Counted from the first letter of the stretch, positions 1 through 7,255 are shown. The stretch is 8,491 bases of DNA from Geminicoccaceae bacterium (GCA_020446285.1 JAGREZ010000380.1:1094-9584); one strand, 5' to 3'. Notes: generated from the letters alone by a model not told the origin. Translations and numbers: made by a program.

Positions 1-26
1 AGCGGCGGGGCCGGCAAAGGATATCG

Positions 27-803
27 ATGATCAATCCCTTTCGTATCGTCGGTCACGGCGTGCTCGGTGCCTGTGAGACTGTTGGCGAAATCGTTCTTTT
101 CGCCTTCCGTGCCGTCGCTCGCGGACTGGCGGGGCCGTACTATCTCCATCAGATCTGGCGTCAGATGGTGGATATCGGATACTATTCACTGCCGGTCGTC
201 GGCCTGACGGCAATATTCACCGGCATGGTGCTCGCACTGCAGAGCTATACCGGATTCTCGCGGTTCGAGGCGGAAAGCGCGATCGCCACGATCGTGGTTC
301 TCTCGATGACCCGCGAACTGGGGCCTGTGCTGGCGGGTCTGATGGTGGCGGGGCGCGTCGGCGCCTCCATGGCCGCCGAACTCGGTACGATGCGCGTGAC
401 CGAACAGATCGACGCATTGTCGACGCTTTCGACCGACCCGATGAAATATCTCATCTTTCCGCGCCTTCTCGCCGGCATGCTGATGTTGCCGCTTCTGGTG
501 CTGATCGCCGATGTGATCGGGGTCATGGGCGGATATCTGGTCGGTGTGTTCAAGCTCGGCTTCGGCCCTGTGGAATATATCAACAGGACCTTCGAGTTCC
601 TTCAGGCCGAGGATGTCATCTCCGGTCTCGTCAAGGCGGCCGTGTTCGGTTTCCTTGTAGCACTCATGGGCTGCTATCAGGGCTACAATTCGGGCCGGGG
701 TGCCCAGGGCGTGGGTACGGCGACGACACGGGCGGTCGTGTCGGCTTCGATACTGATACTCACTGCCAACTATATCGTTACCGAGATCTTCTTTAGCCGA
801 TGA
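27..803 (+). CDS. mlaE: MlaE-family phospholipid ABC transporter permease
   Basis: Inner-membrane permease of an MCE/Mla-type ABC transporter, which moves phospholipids between inner and outer membranes to maintain outer-membrane lipid asymmetry. The 258-residue length is normal for the family. The sequence shows several hydrophobic segments (about 50-75, 145-175, 200-220 and 235-255) and the hallmark conserved core around ELGPVLAGLMVAGRVGASMA (97-116), followed by GTMRVTEQIDAL (120-131), the part expected to contact the ATPase. The ATG at 27 follows an AAGGA ribosome binding site with good spacing. mlaF starts 13 bp after the stop, so the two are almost certainly one operon. No MlaD (MCE-domain) or MlaB gene is visible. 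These would have to lie upstream of the window or elsewhere. The family assignment is firm; the exact lipid cargo and direction are inferred. Confidence 0.95.
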   Translation: MINPFRIVGHGVLGACETVGEIVLFAFRAVARGLAGPYYLHQIWRQMVDIGYYSLPVVGLTAIFTGMVLALQSYTGFSRFEAESAIATIVVLSMTRELGPVLAGLMVAGRVGASMAAELGTMRVTEQIDALSTLSTDPMKYLIFPRLLAGMLMLPLLVLIADVIGVMGGYLVGVFKLGFGPVEYINRTFEFLQAEDVISGLVKAAVFGFLVALMGCYQGYNSGRGAQGVGTATTRAVVSASILILTANYIVTEIFFSR

Positions 804-816
804 GCGTAGCAATCCG

Positions 817-1596
817 ATGAGCCGTGCCAAGATCGAAATTAGCGGACTGTCAAAATCCTTCGGCAGCAAGAAGGTTCTGCGCTCGCTTGATCTCGACGTG
901 CCGGAGGGACAGTCGGTCGTGGTGATCGGGGGATCGGGAACGGGTAAATCGGTCCTTCTCAAATGCGTGCTCGGACTGATGGAACCCGATGCCGGCTCCA
1001 TCAGGATCGACGGTGAGGAAATGGTCGGCGCCTCACGCCTGACGGTCGAACAGCTTCGCCGCAAGTTTGGCATGCTCTTCCAGGGCGCTGCGCTCTTCGA
1101 CAGCATTCCCGTCTGGGAAAATGTGACATTCGGCCTGCTCGCAACCGGCAGGATCGAACGCAGGGACGCCCGCGAGAAAGCCGTCGAAACGCTCGCCCGC
1201 GTCGGCCTTCCCGCGGAGACGGCCAATCTCTTTCCGGCGGAACTCTCCGGCGGCATGCAGAAGCGTGTCGGTCTGGCGCGGGCGATCGCGGCCGAACCCG
1301 AGATCATCTTCTTCGACGAGCCGACCACCGGTCTGGACCCCATCATGGCGGATGTGATCAACGATCTCATCCGGGACTGTGTGAAGGAACTCGGGGCGAC
1401 GGCACTTTCCATCACCCATGACATGGCAAGCGTGCGCAAGATCGCCGATCGGGTCGCGATGCTCTACGATGGCCGCATCATCTGGGAAGGCCCTGTCGCC
1501 GATATCGAGAACAGCGGTAACGCCTATGTCGACCAGTTCATTCACGGCCACGCGCACGGCCCCATCCAGTTCGGGCAGCCGGCACGCTCAGCTTGA
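817..1596 (+). CDS. mlaF: MlaF-family phospholipid ABC transporter ATP-binding protein
   Basis: Cytoplasmic ATPase that powers the MlaE permease. All nucleotide-binding motifs are intact in the 259 residues: Walker A GGSGTGKS (38-45), Q-loop Gln89 in MLFQGAALFDS, signature LSGGMQKR (143-150), Walker B IIFFDEP with D167/E168, and switch His201 in SITHD. The variant signature LSGGM and the GAALFDS stretch after the Q-loop are typical of Mla/MCE ATPases rather than amino-acid importers. The ATG at 817 has only a weak upstream ribosome site, so translation may be coupled to mlaE, whose stop is 13 bp away. The 3' end overlaps the end of the convergent modC by 9 bp (1588-1596), leaving no space for a terminator. 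No mlaD follows, unlike many mlaEFD operons. Family assignment is firm. Confidence 0.95.
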   Translation: MSRAKIEISGLSKSFGSKKVLRSLDLDVPEGQSVVVIGGSGTGKSVLLKCVLGLMEPDAGSIRIDGEEMVGASRLTVEQLRRKFGMLFQGAALFDSIPVWENVTFGLLATGRIERRDAREKAVETLARVGLPAETANLFPAELSGGMQKRVGLARAIAAEPEIIFFDEPTTGLDPIMADVINDLIRDCVKELGATALSITHDMASVRKIADRVAMLYDGRIIWEGPVADIENSGNAYVDQFIHGHAHGPIQFGQPARSA

Positions 1597-2709
1597 AGCC
1601 GCTTCCATGATGTGCAGGCTGTCGGCCAGCAGGGAGACCCGCGCATCTGCTCCCGTGCGAAGATCGTTCCGCCGTGCCGCGTGGGCTCCGATCATGAACG
1701 CGATCGGCTGAGCGGCGCCGACATCCAGCGTGATATGGGCTTCGTCGCCGAGCATGGTCAGACCTTCGATCCTGCCGTTCACCGGATTTTCCCTCTCTCC
1801 GAGCGACGGGCGGTCGCGGCGATGGAGCAGCACGCTGCTTTGCGGCACGAGCCAGCTGATGGGCCTGCCGGGTTCAGCGAGGCGCGTTCGGCCATCATTG
1901 TTGCCGGGAGCGATTTCCAGCAACAGGCCGTTCCATGCAATACGCGGTGCATCCGTCGCCGGATCGCGTGCCGCCACACCATGGAAGATGTTGCGATGGC
2001 CGAGCAGACGGGCAACGGTGACATCGGCGGGGCGTCTGACGAGTTCCATCGGTGGCCCCGTCTGCAGGGATCGTCCGCGATGGATGACCGTCATGCGGTC
2101 GGCGAGCATCATCGCCTCGCGCAGGTCGTGGGTGACGAACAGGACGGGCATGGCCAGCGTTTGCCGGAGATCCGCGAGTTCGCGATAGAGCCTTTGTCGG
2201 GTGACCTGATCGACCGCGCTGAACGGCTCGTCGAGAAGCAGTATTCGCGGATTTCGGGCGAGCGCCCGCGCAACGGCGACGCGTTGTTGCTGGCCGCCGG
2301 AAAGCTGGGCAGGACGGCGGTTGCCGAGACCGCCCAGATGAACCCGTTCGAGATATTCGTTCGCGCGCGCCCTGCGCTGGTTTCGCGGCAAATGCCCGAG
2401 CGCGGCTTCGATATTGCGCGATGCCGTCATGTGCGGGAACAAGGCAAAGGACTGGAACACGAGGCCGATGGAACGTGTTTCGGGCGGGCGGTGAAGGGAG
2501 CGCTCGCTGTCGAACCAGACGTCGCCACCGACCTCGATCCGGCCGCTGTCGGGACGATGAAGCCCGGCGATCGACCGCAATATCGTCGTCTTGCCGCTCC
2601 CCGAAGGACCAACCAGCGCGTGTACCTGTCCTGAAGCGAGCTCCAGCGACAGATCGAGCGGGATCGGCCCCGCCTGGAAAAGGCGCACCCAAGCCGTTTC
2701 CTCAGCCAT
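1588..2709 (-). CDS. modC: ModC, molybdate ABC transporter ATP-binding protein
   Basis: ATPase of the molybdate importer. The N-terminal ABC domain carries Walker A GPSGSGKT (34-41), Q-loop Gln86 in [11 protein letters not shown], signature LSGGQQQR (136-143), Walker B ILLLDEP with D160/E161, and switch His194. After about residue 235 comes a C-terminal extension with a TOBE/MOP-like stretch (about 309-368), as in oxyanion and iron importer ATPases. The 373-residue length fits ModC. The ATPase alone could also suit a sulfate, iron or tungstate system; the molybdate call rests on modA and modB next door. Its ATG lies inside the end of modB (8-bp overlap, 2702-2709), which implies translational coupling. 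Its stop lies within the last codons of convergent mlaF. Confidence 0.92.
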   Translation of the reverse strand: MAEETAWVRLFQAGPIPLDLSLELASGQVHALVGPSGSGKTTILRSIAGLHRPDSGRIEVGGDVWFDSERSLHRPPETRSIGLVFQSFALFPHMTASRNIEAALGHLPRNQRRARANEYLERVHLGGLGNRRPAQLSGGQQQRVAVARALARNPRILLLDEPFSAVDQVTRQRLYRELADLRQTLAMPVLFVTHDLREAMMLADRMTVIHRGRSLQTGPPMELVRRPADVTVARLLGHRNIFHGVAARDPATDAPRIAWNGLLLEIAPGNNDGRTRLAEPGRPISWLVPQSSVLLHRRDRPSLGERENPVNGRIEGLTMLGDEAHITLDVGAAQPIAFMIGAHAARRNDLRTGADARVSLLADSLHIMEAASS

Positions 2710-3370
2710 GAGGCCGGCCGATACGGTTTGAAAACAGCAATGCCGTCACGATCGTCAGGATCGAGATGGCCATGAGCATGGTGGCCATGACGGCGGCGGC
2801 CTCGTGATTCATTGCCTGGGTGCGGTCGTAGATCGCGATTGCCATCGTCCGGGTCTCGCCGGGAATGTTCCCGCCGACCATCAGGACGACACCGAATTCG
2901 CCCAGAGTATGAGCGAAGCTCATGACGAGTCCGGTCATAATCCCGGGCCAGGCAAGCGGCCATTCCACGCGAACGAGCGCTCGCATGGCCGACATGCCGC
3001 AGCAGCGGGCCGCCTCGCGCACGTCGCGCGGAATGGCTTCGAACGCACGCTGCGCCGGCTGTATGGCAAATGGCAGATTGACGATCAGGGATGCGAGAAC
3101 CAGGCCCGGGAAGCTGAAGGCGAGCGTGCCGCCGAACATCGCCTGCCAGAGGCTGCCGAGCGAACTCGATGGCGCGAAACCGGCAAGAAGATAGAAGCCC
3201 AGGACCGTCGGCGGCATGACCAGCGGTAACAGGACAAGCGCTTCGACCAGCCTTCGCCCCCGAAATCTCCCGAAAGCGAGCGTTCGTCCACAGACGAGTG
3301 AAACGGGCATGAGCAACAGGGTTGTCACGAATGCCAGTTCAAGCGAAAGGCGCAGGGCCTGCCAGTCCAT
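2702..3370 (-). CDS. modB: ModB, molybdate ABC transporter permease
   Basis: Inner-membrane permease of the molybdate importer, 222 residues with about five membrane segments. Family hallmarks are visible: PLVMPPTVLGFYLL (49-62), the cytoplasmic coupling EAA motif EAARCCG (119-125), and HTLGEFGVVLMVGG (154-167). The reading frame is open up to 3487, but I place the start at the ATG at 3370. It begins the usual ModB N-terminus (MDWQALRLSLELA) and is preceded by GGAAGG at 3376-3381, which lies between the modA stop and this ATG. Starting at 3487 would overlap modA and add a non-hydrophobic leader. The end overlaps the modC start by 8 bp. Middle gene of the modABC operon. Confidence 0.93.
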   Translation of the reverse strand: MDWQALRLSLELAFVTTLLLMPVSLVCGRTLAFGRFRGRRLVEALVLLPLVMPPTVLGFYLLAGFAPSSSLGSLWQAMFGGTLAFSFPGLVLASLIVNLPFAIQPAQRAFEAIPRDVREAARCCGMSAMRALVRVEWPLAWPGIMTGLVMSFAHTLGEFGVVLMVGGNIPGETRTMAIAIYDRTQAMNHEAAAVMATMLMAISILTIVTALLFSNRIGRPHG

Positions 3371-3383
3371 GAGTGCCTTCCGG

Positions 3384-4178
3384 TCAGTCGCTTCCCGATG
3401 GGTCGGGCAGGCCGAAACCGTGATGTTCCAGAATTGCGCGGGCCTCGTCGCCGAGAATGAAGGCGAAGAAATCGCGGGCCTCGTCACCCGCTTTCCTCGT
3501 GAGCACCATGCGCTGGTGAAGGGGGGGACTCAAGGACGGATCGACCGCCACCCACGTTCCCCTGGCTTCCATGCCCAAGCTCATGGCGATACTGAGAGCA
3601 ATCAGGCCGGCATCGGCTGCACCACTGATGGCGAACTGCGATGCCTGGGCAACGTTTTCTCCGAATACCAGGGCCCTTTCGGCCTTTTCGAGGATGCCGC
3701 GTTCGCTGAGCGCCTGCATGGCGGCGGCGCCATAGGGGGCGATTTCGGGGTTGGCTATGGCAAGCTTGTTCAGCGCACCGCTTTCGAGCGCTCCCGCAAG
3801 ACCGTCCAGATTCGCATCGACCTCCACGGGCGAGCCCATGGCGGCGAAGAGTGCCAGTCGCCCGAATGCGTAGATTTTACCCGGCCCGTCGACGACATCC
3901 TGTTCGAAGAGTGTCAGGACATGGAGTTCATCGGCGGCCAGGAAGAGCTCGAAAGGCGCATCGCGCGCAATCTGCTCGCTGATGTTTCCCGACGACCCGA
4001 AAACCAGTCGGGGCCGTGTGTGGCCCGAGGCGGAAAACGCATCCGCGAGTTCCTCGAGTGCGTGATGAAGGCTCGATGCCGCCGCCACGATGAAGGGTTG
4101 ATCCGCGCGCGCCGGACCGGTCCGCAGATTCGGCAAGGTCAGCCCGAGCAACAGCATCGTGAAAATGAACCGGCGCAT
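3384..4178 (-). CDS. modA: ModA, periplasmic molybdate-binding protein
   Basis: Substrate-binding protein that captures molybdate (possibly also tungstate) in the periplasm and delivers it to ModBC. The 264 residues begin with a signal peptide: basic MRR, hydrophobic core to about residue 18, and a likely cleavage after Ala-Arg-Ala at 23-25. The oxyanion-binding serines sit in AAASSL (32-37) and FGSSGNI (60-66). NPEIAPYG and VFGENVAQASQFAISGAAD, both typical of ModA, follow. Where E. coli ModA has a ligand tyrosine (GIVYGS), this protein reads GLIALS, closer to the GFVALS form I recall from other ModA groups. First gene of the modABC operon; modB follows after 13 bp. The ribosome binding site is weak. 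No ModE regulator gene or obvious ModE-type operator is in the window. Confidence 0.94.
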   Translation of the reverse strand: MRRFIFTMLLLGLTLPNLRTGPARADQPFIVAAASSLHHALEELADAFSASGHTRPRLVFGSSGNISEQIARDAPFELFLAADELHVLTLFEQDVVDGPGKIYAFGRLALFAAMGSPVEVDANLDGLAGALESGALNKLAIANPEIAPYGAAAMQALSERGILEKAERALVFGENVAQASQFAISGAADAGLIALSIAMSLGMEARGTWVAVDPSLSPPLHQRMVLTRKAGDEARDFFAFILGDEARAILEHHGFGLPDPSGSD

Positions 4179-4220
4179 GTCTGTATCCGAATCCGCAAGG
4201 GGCGAGGCGTTCTGTTGCAG

Positions 4221-4249
4221 TTGTCGAATTGCGCCACCGCGCTTGTCAA
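4221..4249 (-). promoter_or_regulatory. Candidate promoter of modABC
   Basis: On the minus strand a perfect TTGACA -35 element (4244-4249), preceded by GC, lies 66 bp upstream of the modA start. It sits in the short palindrome GCTTGACAAGC (4241-4251). The -10 at 16-18 bp spacing (CGACAA region) matches the consensus poorly, so this could be an activator-dependent promoter or chance. It is in the right place to start the modABC transcript with a leader of about 35 nt. Confidence 0.3.
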
Positions 4250-4291
4250 GCCCATGTGCCGAAGCGGCGATGCACCGCCGGACGACAGGCT

Positions 4292-4318
4292 CCTGTTCGC
4301 ATCATCTCGAGGAACAGG
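4292..4318 (-). repeat. Inverted repeat downstream of the frameshifted gene
   Basis: Perfect 7-bp arms CCTGTTC (4292-4298) and GAACAGG (4312-4318) are separated by 13 bp. The repeat starts 3 bp beyond the stop codon of the hypothetical gene and lies 114 bp upstream of modA. The position suits a terminator hairpin for the gene at 4321-4871, but no T-run follows on the minus strand, so a classical intrinsic terminator is not supported. A regulator-binding site upstream of modABC is the alternative. Confidence 0.35.
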
Positions 4319-4320
4319 TG

Positions 4321-4871
4321 TTAGCCCTCGTGCAGCACGGTCAAAAGATCGGCCTTCTCGAACAGCCGAATGAGCGTCCTGACCTCGGCGAAGGTGATCG
4401 AGCCGCGCGGATCGCTGCCCTTCGGTGTGTCCTGATGGATTGTGAGGTTCAGGCCGCCTGAAGATGTGCTATCGGGTTGCTCATGGCCTTCGGGCTTGTT
4501 GGTCTGGCTTCTACCGCTTCGGGGTGTCGTCTCGTCTGGCTTTGCGGGGGCAGACACACGAGAGGAACCGGTTTCGCCAGCGGACCGGATCGGGGGCGGG
4601 TGGCGGTCCCTCGACCAGACCAACTCCCGGTTCTCAAGGTACCCTTGCCCGAATGGCCCGGCGGTGATGGCGTCATGAATACCGGTGGTCGGGTCGTGTT
4701 GAAGGCTGAGAATGCCATACTGTTTGTGCTTGACGCCTCGACGCCTCGGACAAGAGAAACATCGCTGTAGGTATTGCCGACCGGAGAGGCCCGCTCGCGG
4801 ATCTGCTCGCCATTCACGACGATCGGGAACTTCGTTTCTTTCATCGAGAACGTGATACCAGGTGAGATCAT
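4321..4871 (-). pseudogene. Unrecognised gene, apparently frameshifted by an 8-bp tandem duplication
   Basis: I do not recognise this protein. One minus-strand frame runs from the ATG at 4871 (or 4844, MKETKF) through about 45 residues of plausible coding sequence with GC-rich third positions. At 4733-4748 it meets two tandem copies of an 8-bp unit, after which the G/C third-position signal moves to another frame that ends at 4321. The original frame continues with degraded codon use to a stop at 4449. Deleting one copy fuses ...SDVSLVRGV to KHKQYGILSLQHDPTTG..., giving a protein of 171 or 180 residues. It would have a globular N-terminal part (about 85-90 residues), a Pro/Ser/Thr/Glu-rich linker of about 65, and a short helical C-terminus ending ...LLTVLHEG. 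No signal peptide or membrane segment is seen. Neither start has a clear ribosome site. As read, the product would be about 131-140 residues with an aberrant tail. Pseudogene, reversible switch and assembly error are all possible. Confidence 0.6.
4733..4748. repeat. Perfect 8-bp tandem duplication inside the hypothetical gene
   Basis: The plus strand carries ACGCCTCG at 4733-4740 followed immediately by ACGCCTCG at 4741-4748; read on the coding strand the unit is CGAGGCGT twice. Eight is not a multiple of three, so the extra copy shifts the frame. It coincides with the point where coding signal changes frame in the gene at 4321-4871. Confidence 0.9.
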
Positions 4872-4887
4872 CGACGCACGCAGTGGC

Positions 4888-4920
4888 AAAAAATGCGCAT
4901 CGCGGCCATCACGCCTTTTT
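4888..4920 (-). terminator. Weak possible bidirectional terminator after pncB
   Basis: On the minus strand a run of five A's, GGCG, a loop, CGC, A and a run of six T's lie 43 bp past the pncB stop. The A/T tracts pair on either side of a 3-5 bp GC core with one mismatch. The position suits termination of pncB, but the GC core is short and the loop long, so the call is tentative. Confidence 0.25.
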
Positions 4921-4962
4921 CAGCACCCTGATAGAGGGGGTGTTCGGACCAACGGGGCAACG

Positions 4963-6087
4963 TCAATTGGCCGGGAAGAGGAACTCGCGGCCGACCTTGA
5001 CGCGGGGGATTCCGCCATAGTCGATGATGTCGGCGGTTGCGTAGGTTTCGCTCCAGCGTTCGGGCAGATAGCTGCCGGTGCCGATGATATCCACCGGCGC
5101 GCGTACGCTTGCCATGAGCTTGCACTTGGACGGACTGAAACCGGAGCTCGCGATGATCCTGACCTTGTCGAAACCGGCATCGTCGAGCCGCTCGCGCATG
5201 TGGAAGATGGCGGCGGCGGTCACCCCCGTGCCGGTGAGCCAGCGCAATTCCTCCTCGGTGCGATAGGTCCGGATCGCATCCGGCGCATGGCGTTCGAGCA
5301 CGGCGTAGGACTGGGCGGTGTCCAGTTCCTCCATGAATCGCCCGCCATGGGTGTCGAGGCGAACACCGAGACGGCCCTCGGCTGCAATTTCCGGGAAACG
5401 CCGGCAGACCTCGAGCGAATCCGACACTTCCTGACCGAAATAGTCGACAAGGACATAGAGATTGTCATCGGGAAAGGCTTCGTGGAACATTTCCGCCGCG
5501 CTGAGCGTGCTGCCGGCATAACCGATCAGCGCATGCGGCATGGTTCCGAGCCCCTTCTCCTGACCGAAGAAGTGGGCGGTGGCATCGTTGGCATTGCCGA
5601 TGAAACCCTTCGCGGAGCGTTCGCGGCGTGCCCGCGCCGAACCGATGCTGGCGGCATAGGCCATCATCTCCGCCATCTCGGCGCCGGCACAGTGACGGGC
5701 GTCCATGGCGAGGAATCCCACATAGGGGAGATCCGTGCACATGGTGTAGGCATTGAAGGCGGCCACACAGGGCGGGCCCAGCTTCTGCAGAAAGATCGTC
5801 TCGAGGTCGCTCAGTTCGCGAAACGGTCCCTCAATATACATCATCGGCTCGCCGGCGCCGACCCAGCCGCCCTCTTCATGCAGCAGGCGGATGTCGAACT
5901 CGACGCCGCGCTCGCGGGCAATGTCCCTGAGCCATCCGATCGCGAGCATCGGCGTGCAAAGCACGGGACGCCGCATGAAGACCGCGTAGGTCACACGCAC
6001 ATCGCCGAACCGTTCGACGATGGCCCTGGTCTTGACGAAATACTTGTCGCTGTAGGTCGCGACTTCCCGGCTCGACGGCCCGCTCAT
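4963..6087 (-). CDS. pncB: Nicotinate phosphoribosyltransferase family protein
   Basis: Type II phosphoribosyltransferase that joins nicotinate to PRPP to give nicotinate mononucleotide in NAD salvage (Preiss-Handler pathway), in the cytoplasm. The 374 residues resemble the compact archaeal/Thermoplasma-type enzyme. Visible motifs are YSDKYFVKT (12-20) near the N-terminus, DLETIFLQ (94-101), GTMPHAL (181-187, whose His probably corresponds to the phosphorylated His of PncB), RLDTHGG (243-249), IIASSG (311-316), and the phosphate-binding-like GTGSYLP (336-342). The frame is open to 6480, but the ATG at 6087 follows GGAG with 8-bp spacing and a promoter, and the upstream extension has no family resemblance. 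It lacks the C-terminal extension of longer PncB proteins. A nicotinamide-specific relative is possible; substrate is inferred from the family. It appears monocistronic. Confidence 0.88.
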   Translation of the reverse strand: MSGPSSREVATYSDKYFVKTRAIVERFGDVRVTYAVFMRRPVLCTPMLAIGWLRDIARERGVEFDIRLLHEEGGWVGAGEPMMYIEGPFRELSDLETIFLQKLGPPCVAAFNAYTMCTDLPYVGFLAMDARHCAGAEMAEMMAYAASIGSARARRERSAKGFIGNANDATAHFFGQEKGLGTMPHALIGYAGSTLSAAEMFHEAFPDDNLYVLVDYFGQEVSDSLEVCRRFPEIAAEGRLGVRLDTHGGRFMEELDTAQSYAVLERHAPDAIRTYRTEEELRWLTGTGVTAAAIFHMRERLDDAGFDKVRIIASSGFSPSKCKLMASVRAPVDIIGTGSYLPERWSETYATADIIDYGGIPRVKVGREFLFPAN

Positions 6088-6114
6088 CCGACGTTCTCCA
6101 CCAAAGTCCCGTGG

Positions 6115-6143
6115 AGCTAAGGGGCTGAACAGGTGAATGTCAA
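6115..6143 (-). promoter_or_regulatory. Candidate sigma-70 type promoter of pncB
   Basis: Minus strand: perfect TTGACA (6138-6143), a 17-bp spacer, then TTAGCT (6115-6120) as a non-consensus -10. The -10 starts 28 bp upstream of the pncB ATG, giving a leader of about 20 nt that contains the GGAG ribosome site. The -35 and spacing are ideal; the -10 is weak by E. coli standards but acceptable for an alphaproteobacterial housekeeping promoter. Confidence 0.5.
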
Positions 6144-6268
6144 TCGCACCGGACCCGCTTTGCGCCTGCCGGCGAAAGCGGCGAAGCACACCCGTATGGC
6201 GACCATCGCCCCGCACATGGCTGAAGGGAACCGCGATCCGGCACCGCCGCCCGGCGCGATGCAGCAGG

Positions 6269-7198
6269 TCAGGCGTCCGCGGAGGCGCGCATGCGCATGC
6301 GCTGCAGGGCGGCGCGGGCCTCGGGCAGGTGAATGACATTGTCGGCGACCTGCTCCGGCGGACCGGCCCGTGTACGCCAGGACGAAAGGTCGAGGCCGAG
6401 GTCGCGCTCCAGCCGGCCGATATCAGCATCGAACAATGCCGTGAGGCGGTCGCGCGTTGCGGCATCGACAGTCTCGCCATGTGATGCCGGCCAGGATTTG
6501 TAGCTGATCTCGAGATGACCTGAATCGCCGCTTTGCGACGGTGCGATGAGATCCGACAGACGGCGTTTCAATCCGACCGAGCCGCGCTGTCGCTCGATGA
6601 CACGGTAGCCCATGACGGAGGGACGGAAGCGCTCGTCGACATCGAGAAACTGCATGAGCTGCGGCAGATGGATGGCCTCGTCGTCGAAGAATCGTTCATA
6701 GACGACGACGCAGATCTGCTCGGCCGCGAATGCGTCGAAATAGGGTTGCAGCTGGCGATGGTAGAGACCGAGTTGCAGCCAGTCCGGCCGTTCGGCGAGC
6801 CGGCTCGCGAGATCGGTGCGGCAGGCGCCACGCCGCACCTCGTCCTGATGAAGCGACTGCACGAGATCCACAGGATTGCGCAGGAACGCCAGTACTTTCG
6901 CCGTCGGGAAACGGCGGGCGAGCCTGCCGGCATTGAAGGGGTCGCGCATGCAGCCCGGAACGATGTCGCCGATCACGGTGTAGGGCATCGCACCGTCGAA
7001 GAGCGATCGGTAGCGCGCAAGGCCATCGTCGCTGTCGAGCCCGGCGATGCAGGGATCGGCGTCGATACCGGGCGGCAGTGCGCGGAAATCGCGTAGACGG
7101 ATCTCCGGGTGCTCGTGCAGGACCGTACGCAGCCAGGTCGAGCCTGCTCGCGGCGTTCCCACATAGATGAAATCCAAAAAGGCGTCACTCGCCAGCAT
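6269..7198 (-). CDS. Sulfotransferase domain protein
   Basis: Likely PAPS-dependent sulfotransferase that transfers sulfate to a hydroxyl or amino group of an unknown acceptor (carbohydrate, lipid or small molecule). The 309-residue protein has the 5'-phosphosulfate-binding loop at the very N-terminus, FIYVGTPRAGSTWLRTVL (10-27; compare TYPKSGTTW of classical members). The 3'-phosphate-binding motif is FLRNPVDLVQSLHQ (105-118), with the conserved Arg107 and Ser115. The C-terminal part contains RDLGLDLSSW, the usual late-domain tail. No signal peptide or membrane segment is present, so it should be cytosolic. The ATG at 7198 is only nine residues before the binding loop, so the start cannot be much further in; its ribosome site is weak. 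It is divergent from galM and 181 bp upstream of pncB, so probably its own unit. No PAPS synthesis genes are nearby, so the acceptor is unknown. Confidence 0.85.
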   Translation of the reverse strand: MLASDAFLDFIYVGTPRAGSTWLRTVLHEHPEIRLRDFRALPPGIDADPCIAGLDSDDGLARYRSLFDGAMPYTVIGDIVPGCMRDPFNAGRLARRFPTAKVLAFLRNPVDLVQSLHQDEVRRGACRTDLASRLAERPDWLQLGLYHRQLQPYFDAFAAEQICVVVYERFFDDEAIHLPQLMQFLDVDERFRPSVMGYRVIERQRGSVGLKRRLSDLIAPSQSGDSGHLEISYKSWPASHGETVDAATRDRLTALFDADIGRLERDLGLDLSSWRTRAGPPEQVADNVIHLPEARAALQRMRMRASADA

Positions 7199-7255
7199 TC
7201 TGTCGATCCGGTCTCGTTCGCGTTTCGGCCGTCATTCGCAGGTACGATACGCCGC

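Noticed and set aside
186..1439. 417-codon open frame on the minus strand opposite mlaE and mlaF
   Set aside because: It spans the antisense of two confidently identified genes and has low-complexity Arg/Ser/His-rich sequence without motifs.
3371..3487. Longer modB starting at 3487
   Set aside because: It would overlap modA by about 100 bp, while the ATG at 3370 has GGAAGG at proper spacing and yields the normal ModB N-terminus.
3216..4373. 385-codon open frame on the plus strand opposite modA and modB
   Set aside because: Mirror frame of modA, which has a signal peptide and all ModA motifs; nothing recognisable in the plus-strand product.
4442..4770. Small plus-strand frames in the modA-pncB interval
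   Set aside because: Their codon use and composition are poor, and the minus-strand reading with one copy of the 8-bp repeat removed explains the region better.
4774..6120. 448-codon open frame on the plus strand opposite pncB
   Set aside because: It lies antisense to a gene with clear family motifs. Its composition (many Gly, Ala, Arg, His, Glu) is the usual mirror of GC-rich codons, and no domain is recognisable.
6088..6268. Terminator for the sulfotransferase gene in the gap before pncB
   Set aside because: GC-rich stretches just past the stop can fold in several ways, but no clean stem with a T-run is seen, so no terminator is called.
6088..6480. N-terminal extension of pncB to an upstream ATG at 6480
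   Set aside because: The extension overlaps the sulfotransferase gene, is Arg/Pro/Cys-rich without family similarity, and would place the TTGACA promoter and the GGAG ribosome site inside the coding region.
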